Below, piece by piece: positions 56,501 to 64,000 of a DNA stretch of 64,000 nt. The stretch is taken from NCBI GenBank assembly GCA_964023205.1, contig OZ026850.1:9621270-9685269 (forward strand). The letters run 5' to 3'. Source of the DNA: Lutraria lutraria (taxonomy: Eukaryota > Mollusca > Bivalvia > Venerida > Mactridae). The position numbers and the translations under genes are program-made. The notes under the pieces are model-generated. The model saw only the letters and a list, made by a program, of their open reading frames with translations. It searched no databases and was not told the DNA's origin. The first letter of the stretch is position 1. The number at the start of each line of letters is the position of its first letter.

Positions 56501-57890
56501 CCTAACTGAGGAAATTCAGGATTTATTTTATTTAAGGTCCTACATTTGTACTTTTGTAAAACAGTCATTCTGGAGTGGTATTTCATAATTAATAGACTAA
56601 TTTCATGAAATATGCAAGAACGGTTCAAGAACAATTCTTGTTTCCAATTCTATTCGAAGGGGTAACTATCTGAAGAAACACCTGAATGATTTATTCTAGA
56701 GACTGTCCAAAATGATCATTGATTGCCTGGATGTAAGTTAAACCATACTTACCCTTTAGATAATGCAATTTTAGGAACGTATGTTTGTCGTACATTCTCG
56801 TTTGAGGATGAATGGTGACACGACAGGTGTCAGTATTATTGACCATATCCATGTGTCTGACCATAATTGCCTGTGGAACGTAAGTTAACATTATCTAAGA
56901 CACAACTCATGGCCCCATGTTTATATTTCTGCACCATGTATGAGAAATGCCCTGCTTGATCTGTCTTATACAATATGTTTGTTTATAACATACAATGTAC
57001 TGCATTGACAGATTATAGATCTGTAGCTGCCAGTGTTAATATTATATAATAAACATGTGACTGTATTGTTTTATCAGATTTGTTATCTGTGCATTATGTT
57101 TTCAATGTTTACAATTTGACACTCCTAGTATTTACATGTTTTTATGTGTTGTAATCTTAAATGCAGGTCTAAACTTGGGAACACTTTGTTAGATGGTTAT
57201 AAAAGTCTTAGTAAAATTCTGAGAACATTGTCACACTTAAATAAAATGTGTCTAAATGTTAAAATTTGTATCACAAAATGACACAATACGTGAAACAATC
57301 CTCAGAAGGTTAAATAGTGAAAACAGATAACCAGGAAATATTCAACCATTCATGTAATTTAATATGAACACTGTTATTTTTACATCCAGACAACAATATA
57401 TCCACTGGGGAATTTAGCCAGTTTCTAGTTTTACCTATACCATTGTACCGTAAAATATCACACTGAACATGAAAATCCTGAGTTGTCTGTTCAGAAGGTT
57501 GGGGGAGGGGTGTTAATTAAAGACTTAAATGTATCTAGTAGTCATTATACCTAACATGAAATTAATCGATGTGAATAGATAGTGAAATATTGATCAGCCA
57601 CATCAGTGGTGTGTTAGTTCATATGTGTGAAATGTTTTGTATTGTTTATGAAAACTATTCCGCAGACTTGACATGTTATATTGTCAATGCTACATTTTTT
57701 GTAAGTTGAACCAGCCCCTTTCAGGCCACTAGAGCTGAGCAAAAAAATACATTAAAATGACTTTCTCATGAATAAATGGATAAATCATCATGAAACCTGG
57801 TCTGTAGTACTTATCCTTTGATTGTCCTAAGTCAGTCATGGACTGTAGCATACTTGGATCATCACCAATATTTGTCTATTCTGGAGAGTG
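53531..57890. other. Long AT-rich stretch without recognised features
   Basis: If the exons at 50705 and 61153 are joined, this is intronic. Open frames at 54030-54251, 54323-54523 (-), 54694-54882 and 56691-56891 (-) are low-information. Confidence 0.35.
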
Positions 57891-57916
57891 ATGCAGGGCC
57901 ATCATGGCCCTCTTGT
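57720..57916 (+). mobile_element. 3' end fragment of a pearl/Helentron-like repeat
   Basis: Ends with GGGCCATCATGGCCC followed by CTCTTGTTAAG, the same terminal hairpin as at 31590-31613 and 33677-33698. The upstream part (CATGAAACCTGGTCTGTAG...) looks like a single core unit. Confidence 0.55.
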
Positions 57917-58403
57917 TAAGTTGTTATGTCAAATTATCATTTTATAGTGAAATGCTGTAATTCTTTTATTGTTTTATGATATCATTCTACTAACAAAATA
58001 TTTTCCCCAGGGACTTATGTGAATATCATCAAACATAACAATTTATAATAAATGTAATACTGAGATGTAAATTGCCGTCAGAAATGTTGATCTTGTGGCT
58101 TTAATTTGCATAATTGTATTGATTTCCTGAATGAATTTTTGTAAGCAAATGTTTCCCATAAATGGTAAAACATCTCTGCTTTACATGATTGCTATTGTGT
58201 TAATAGTGTGGTCTGCAGAAATAGATTCATGATACATTTGGTTATATACCTAGTACTTTATTAATACAAATGTATGTGTTTCTTTGACTATCATGGTAAT
58301 TTTGTCTCTTTTTGTCTCAATTTTTTACATGAATTTCCTATCAGATTTGTTAATAATTCCATAGGAGAATAAATAATCAGTGCTTTCTGACATTGTTTAT
58401 TTT

Positions 58404-58570
58404 TAGCTCACATCCATGAGCACACAGTGCAGCTCTTGTGCTTCCAGGGTCTTTGTCCACCATCAGGCATTGTTCATTTGTACCCTGTGAAACAAATAGA
58501 GGCCACATTTTAATGTTTGTATTGACAGTGTCTCGGAGAATTACGATATAGGTCACTAGGGGTGAAAAAT
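58404..58570 (+). mobile_element. 5' end fragment of a TAGCTCAC-type bivalve repeat
   Basis: TTTTTAGCTCACATCCATGAGCACACAGTG... resembles the left end at 32383 (TTTTTAGCTCACCTGGCACAGAGTG...). It is decayed. Confidence 0.4.
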
Positions 58571-58581
58571 AAGGTCAAAAG

Positions 58582-58762
58582 CAGGGTTCTCAATAAGTTT
58601 GTGGCCAACAGGCCCAAACTCTAGACTATCAGGCCTGCTAGAGGGGTCTCCATGGCATTTTCTAGCAGTATTTTATGAACTTTTGAGATCCCTAACAGGC
58701 CCAAACACATTTTTAAGCGGCTAAATTGGCCTGCAGCCTGCTAGCTGTTATTGAGAACCCTG
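58582..58762. mobile_element. hAT-like MITE with perfect 15-bp TIRs
   Basis: CAGGGTTCTCAATAA (58582-58596) is exactly complementary to TTATTGAGAACCCTG (58748-58762). The interior has further partial symmetry (GGCCCAAAC repeated, GCCTGCTAG near both sides). An 8-bp duplication could not be confirmed. Confidence 0.8.
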
Positions 58763-60889
58763 AAAAGGTTAAACTAAATTATGAAAACCTTGTGAACACT
58801 CTTAACTGAGCTTCAGGAGAAGCTGTTCTGATTGGTTAGTTGCATGTGATTAAATGAAAATCTGGATTGTTTATTCTTAAAAAGATTCTTATCTGATAGT
58901 TTTCAGAATGACCTGACTTTTGGGAACTGTATGTCATACTCATAGTTAAGAGGTTGCCTGTGGGGATATGACCAGATATCTGCTGTAAATATAACTGAAG
59001 GAGTCTTGGTTACATGTAACTTTTGTGTTCAGCATGTCTGATAAACTTGTTAGTTACTTTGTGGAACAATAATGTGTTATATACACCAAAAATGTCTGAA
59101 TAATTCTCTTTTTATTTATTGGCTATTAATATACATGTATTAATATTGTAAGAACTTTTCCGGGTGCTCACTAGACATCAATAATTGAGGGTCTAAAAAT
59201 GTGTTTTGGTTTCTGATCAATAACTCAAGAAATATTTCATGTATTGGTTTCATATTTTACATGAAGTTGTATATATATTAATAAAATACATATCGAGTTT
59301 GATTTCCATTTCCAGAGAAAATATGGCCCTTTTTTGACTTAGCTCTCAGCATGGGCATAATGTGTCCTCAGGACACATTTCTAGTATGAAAAAAGTTATC
59401 ACATAAAATAACCTCATTGGTGACAGTCAGTCAGTTGTAGTGTAAGGTATATGTTTATATGACCAGTATTAAGTCTGTAGAATTTAGTACCAAACCATGT
59501 TTGTAACTAAAAGCAAGGTTTTCAGTCTCCTGTGTTAAAGTATAACAGAGAGACTTGGTTTGTTCTATCATGTAACTTATTAAGTACAGAGCCATCTTTA
59601 GTTCTATTAGTCAGTAACTGAATGCATAATGTGCTTTTTGTATCAAATGTATACCTAAATGATAGTATCTATCATGTCTGTGTCATGTCTCAGTGTTGTA
59701 AATGAATTAAAGTGACACTTGTACCCTAATGTGGTTAGTATAAAGTTTGTTTGATAGTAATGTCTCACATGTTCATGCATTCTCATGCACTGACTAATTG
59801 GTATTTGATTGCAGGTGAATTCTATTCATTGTGTGACTTTAAGGTATTCATGGATGATCAGATTATGATATCTCCTATCTGAGACTGATTTTCTGTACTT
59901 TGTAAACATTTATTAATGTCATGATCTTATTGAACAGTGTAAAATATAAACTTCCCTGCATTATATTTCAAATGATCAAAAATAAGAATTGAACACTTAT
60001 TTTGTGTGTTATACTCAATCATAATATTGATACAACTGGCTAATGCTGGATTGACAACATGGTGTAACTTCATTCTGTCCAATTTTCTTAAGTTACTCTT
60101 TTTGCTTAAGTATACATTCATGTATACAGTTTGACTTCTCCTATGGTAATTGTTGCATCATGGGACATTATGTAGTCTTCTGTGACCTCAATTTGCTTTG
60201 GATTTGCAGCTTGTCTTTAGCACATGAATAACCTGCACATGATGTTTCTAATGAATGGCATGTCTCCGTAAGCAAATATTGATTTGTTGTTGGTATTTTG
60301 CAAATTTAATCCCTTCAGTAAATCTGAATTATGAACAGGACAAGTGATTATTGACTTTGAGGAGAAAGAGCTTGTGGTGTACCTGTTGGATCTTAAATAT
60401 CTTATGTTGACCTACATGGATGTCTCCTGATTCACTACTTACAGTCTACAGATGATAATATAATTATCTGTTTCTGATTTTCCAACAAAAGACAATTTTC
60501 CCTGTCAAATAGTTAGGCATACTTCATGAACTATTTATGAACCATTCTGAATTAACTACTCATGATTGATTTGTGAATAGTTCATGAAAAAAACTAATTT
60601 GCAGAACTATTTAAAAAAAATATGGGAACTGTCAGATATGTCCTCAAATGATAATAAAATCTAGTATATCCTTAAACAAATTCTTGGGTCTATGTATAAG
60701 TCAGCCACTCTCATTCTCTATCCCTGACCAAAAGCATTTTTTAACAATTTATAACCGTAGTGAATGATATTTGTTATCTTTTAATCCTCTCTCAGATATA
60801 ATAAGTCTGTCGCCTCAAATAGAGTAATATTTGTTGATCAGACTTATTATATCAGAACCGGTTCAAAACATTTTGATGATAGATCGGGG
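58763..60889. other. AT-rich DNA, no gene recognised
   Basis: A G19-20 homopolymer (about 60885-60903) marks the right edge. The minus frame 59927-60121 is unsupported. Confidence 0.35.
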
Positions 60890-61097
60890 GGGGGGGGGGG
60901 GGGCAAATTGTATGTGGCCTGTTTGTACCAAACTTAAACATGCCTATCAAATTAAAACAATTCCACCTACAGTCATCAAACTTTATTAGGTTGATTCCAC
61001 ATGACAACCTCTACAGAGCCTGTGCATTTTCGGGTCATGCAGTAGGTTAAAGGTTAAGATCACTGTGGCATTGCGATTTAAAACCACCTCTTGTTTA
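60890..61097 (+). repeat. Interspersed repeat, family B, copy 2
   Basis: Collinear with 9735-9975: TTTGTACCAAACTT, CACCTACAGTCATCAAAC, CATGACAACCTCTAC, CCTGTGCATTTT and CCTCTTGTTT. It starts in a poly(G) tract and ends 55 bp before the exon at 61153. Confidence 0.75.
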
Positions 61098-61152
61098 TGA
61101 TTGTTTATTATCAGATATGTTGTATTCCTAGTATATTGATCTTTTTTTTCAG

Positions 61153-61230
61153 GTGAACTCAAACAAAAACTTCTGGAAAATACCATGGGGAAGTTATGAC
61201 AAAGGTGCCGGAAGTGATGATTTAACTTTT
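61153..61230 (+). CDS. Internal exon, probably of the secreted-protein gene
   Basis: A strong ATCTTTTTTTTCAG acceptor and GTAAGT donor frame 78 nt that are open in the phase set by the donor at 50770. They encode VNSNKNFWKIPWGSYDKGAG and then SDDLTF. Joining to the signal-peptide exon is phase 0 to phase 0 and gives a short secreted N-terminus. The exon looks genuine; the link across 10.4 kb is inferred, and the protein family is not recognised. Further exons would lie beyond the window. Confidence 0.6.
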
Positions 61231-61359
61231 GTAAGTGTTTCATGTTTTATTTCATGCTGCCAGCCTTCATTTAGTGTAATGTACATATATCTTTCTGAAT
61301 TACAATTCTCTGATTATAAATATTAATGTAGATGAAAGCTATTAAAATTTAAATGTCAG

Positions 61360-61680
61360 GGCCCTATTACATCTCAGGGGATTTTCATGTGGTTTGGAAA
61401 AAAAGGGGAATTTTGTTTTTCAACAATAATGCTATCAGTTAATTATACATATTTACTTTACAAAAAAAAAACAATTGCGAACTTGGACAACGGCTGCTGT
61501 ATTACATTTATATACAAAAATTTACAATGTATGTATTGTTCAAATAAAAAAAATCGATATTGATATTCAATTTTTAAACATTATCAAAATAGCTTTGGGA
61601 GGGGAATTTTTTCAGAAAAAAATGTATATTTATTGAGAAAAGGAATGGGGCTGTATTTCAGCCTCAGAAATTAGGGCTCT
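61360..61680 (-). repeat. Decayed repeat with CAGGGCCCT-type end
   Basis: Begins CAGGGCCCTATTACATCTCAGGGGA and ends near AATTAGGGCTCTG. Its GGGGAATTTT motifs are the complement of the AAAATTCCCC motifs at 62316-62628, so the two look like inverted, diverged relatives. Confidence 0.5.
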
Positions 61681-62315
61681 GTAATGTGCATACTTATAGT
61701 AACTTGGCCGAAAATCTGGGATATACATTTACTGGTTGTTGGCACAAAACATACTTTGACAACCACCATAGGTAGAGATAGAGTTGACACGTTTTACACC
61801 CTTCCACAAAAATTGGTCAGTTCTAGTTATAATGAACTTGTTTAGATTTACATACATGCACAGTTCATCACATTTTAGACATATATCCAAAAGACTGAAT
61901 TTTGCGAATAAAATCTGCTCTTTAATGATACTGTTATTAACATGCTTTAGGAAATGTTTATGATATACAGGATTACAGGTACCAATAGTAGTACCAGCAG
62001 GGGGAAGGGGTGGAGTAGCATTAAACTTGTCACAATGATCAGAGTTGACATTGTTTACTGTTAAATGTATAAGAAGCTGTGTAATAGCTTATAAACAAAC
62101 ATCATACCCTCTGGACTTAATGTTAGAATTTTATCTCTGGCTGTAATTCTGTATCAAAGATATTTGATGTTGTGTACATGTACATACGTATTAGAATCCA
62201 ATTTTGCACTTCAGCCAAATTTTCGGTACAGTCTGTCTAAATTTATAAAAGATACATAAAACATATAATAATACTGTCAATAAATTGATAAGTATATATA
62301 TTATGTTTATTTTAA

Positions 62316-62628
62316 CAGGGCCCTCATTTGACGTTTTTTGGGGCCGAAATTCGGCCCCATTCCCTTCCTAAAATCATATACTTTTTTCCCCTATTTTTGA
62401 AAAAAGTTCCCCTAAATGATTCATATTAAGTTATTAACCTTTGATTAATAGTATATTAATGTATGTTGTATATTTAAATACGGCCATTTTAAGCTTAAAA
62501 GGCTTATTGCAGGGTTACACGGCAGTTGAAAAAGATCCCCTGAAATTCCCCTTTTTCCTCAAAATGACGCAAAATTCCCCTACCTGAGGGCCCCGGGCCC
62601 CTTCCCCTAAAGTGCAGCTAGGGCCCTG
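62316..62628 (+). mobile_element. hAT-like MITE with CAGGGCCCT ends
   Basis: CAGGGCCCT (62316-62324) pairs with AGGGCCCTG (62620-62628). The interior includes GGCCGAAATTCGGCC (palindrome) and several TTCCCCT motifs. No transposase. Confidence 0.7.
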
Positions 62629-63750
62629 AAATTTATGTGTTTGTGTAAACTTTAAATTGTAATTTGTATACTCTAAATCATATCAATTATATCAAATTTC
62701 TAGAAATATTCTAATGTTGTATATACCTACATGAAGGGGATTATGTGGGTTTAATTCATCAAAGCCATCCTTTAAAAATGGTTTGTTTGAGGGTTACACT
62801 ACCTAACTCGTCCAAAACACCCAACTTTTTTCATTCTCTGGGGTGAAAAATTCTGTTTCAGTAAAAAAATAGCATTACGAGTCTATGACAAGATTTGTGT
62901 TTTGGTTTCAATATTTAAAATAATTTGTAAAGAAAATATTTCCCACCTACATACTCACTGAAAATTCTCTGGATAAGGTAACAGTAATACTGCAAACACA
63001 CATTTTTTGAAGGATGGCCAAGATACCATAATCTGCTACAACTAGACACTCTGCCTCCACATATATTCAATTTTTTGTGGAATGTAAGAAACTTTAAAAA
63101 TACATACACATAATGATGTCTTTACTTGGTACTGTAAGGTAAAGTCACTTGAAATTTTAACATTTTTAGAAGTTCATCATGTGTGTGTTATTTCAGCTTG
63201 TTCAGATATGTTTCAATAAATCTGTGTGACATGATATATATATATCATCTAGACTAGCTACATGTTTAATTGAAAAAATCTGGAAAAGACACAATGTAAT
63301 ATAATTGCATGAATAAACCCTCTATTCATTTTTGTATAACCATGTGCCCGGAAACCACAGTAACTGTTATAAATCATGGTGTCCTGTATTGACCTATGAT
63401 TTGGATTTAAATGTGGTTGACCAACTGGAAAGTTGATGTGTAGCTTCATGACAGACTGTGTTATAGCTAACTAAGCTAGCTAAGAAGAATTTATAATATT
63501 TGTGAAATTACCAGTAGTTGAGCTTGTGTTTATAAACATGCGACTTGACTCAGACTTATGGTTAAGTGGGCAGGGGCAGAAGTGGGCAGAGGTGGATCCA
63601 GGCTGGAAGGGGGGAGGGTGTTTGTGTGTAATATTTAGGAATTGAATGCTATTTCATTGAATGATATTTAATTTTATCTGTGGATTCGGTATGGTAATTT
63701 CATCTTACTTGTGATATTAGAGCAGACTGTGTCTTTTAACAAACATGAGC
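62629..63750. other. AT-rich DNA, no feature recognised
   Basis: Probably intronic if the secreted-protein gene continues. Minus frames 62915-63109 and 63258-63449 are unsupported. Confidence 0.35.
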
Positions 63751-63754
63751 ACTT

Positions 63755-63960
63755 ATTACTCAGGGTGAGCTTTTGTGATCAGTCTTTGCAGGCATTGTGC
63801 GCTGTTCACTTACCTTGTGAACATACTAGGTGCCACATTTTTGGTTCAATTTTTACAAAACTGGGTCAGAATGTTAATATCGACAAAATCTCATATGAGT
63901 TAGATAATTGGTTACTTTGGGTCAAAAACTAGGTCACCAGGGCAAATTAAGGGATTTCAC
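63755..63960 (+). mobile_element. Fragment of a bivalve GGTGAGCTTTTGTGATC repeat
   Basis: CTCAGGGTGAGCTTTTGTGATCAGTCTTTGCAGGCATTGTGCG and the later GGTCAAAAACTAGGTCACCAGGGCAAAT are of the same style as the AGGTGAGCTTTT repeats in DNAJC27 introns. The frame at 63711-63932 reads through it and is not a gene. Confidence 0.5.
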
Positions 63961-64000
63961 AGTTATAATTTCATCTTCACCAAACATTGTAAAAATTGTT

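Overview
The window looks like AT-rich nuclear DNA of a bivalve mollusc. The genes are split by introns and far apart, and the interspersed repeats are of kinds described from bivalves: repeats with ~160-bp tandem cores and a GGGCCAT..TGGCCC hairpin near one end, tRNA-derived SINEs, and many short terminal-inverted-repeat elements. The species cannot be fixed from the sequence alone. Most short open frames here are noise in AT-rich DNA or lie inside repeats.

Two plus-strand genes can be assembled exon by exon with matching splice phases. (1) A LIM-homeodomain transcription factor, 20196-23829, has four exons, 329 residues, two LIM domains and a homeodomain with His instead of the usual Gln at position 50. 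(2) An orthologue of DNAJC27 (RBJ, a Rab-like GTPase fused to a J domain), 26039-39054, has seven exons and 267 residues, with all GTPase motifs and the HPD tripeptide present. The two genes lie head to tail, about 1.7 kb apart. A third, partial gene probably starts at 50705 with a signal-peptide exon; an in-phase exon at 61153-61230 may belong to it, and the gene would then run past the right edge. A probable minus-strand gene is seen only as one clear exon (8626-8746) and a possible 26-nt microexon (15716-15741) that joins it in frame.

Layout: 1-20 kb is mainly intergenic, with a decayed LINE (1330-2727), foldback/MITE repeats, the orphan minus-strand exon, a 44-bp minisatellite (11316-11780), a decayed 20-bp repeat (17773-18040) and a SINE. 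20-24.4 kb is the LIM-homeobox gene. 26-40 kb is DNAJC27, whose introns are crowded with mobile DNA: a 34-bp-TIR element, a pogo-like MITE, a SINE and a hAT-like MITE in intron 1; bivalve tandem-core repeats in introns 3 and 4; and in intron 4 a ~1.9-kb TACATGTATA minisatellite holding an apparently intact mariner transposon (35619-36956) with perfect TIRs, TA duplications and an open DD34D transposase frame. 40-64 kb is repeat-rich intergenic or intronic DNA around the secreted-protein exons.

Nothing here amounts to a coherent new multi-gene system. The points most worth a second look are the His50 LIM-homeodomain, the intact mariner inside an intronic satellite, the AG|GTAAGA (recursive-splice-like) start of DNAJC27 exon 4, and the triplicated splice acceptor of the orphan minus-strand exon.
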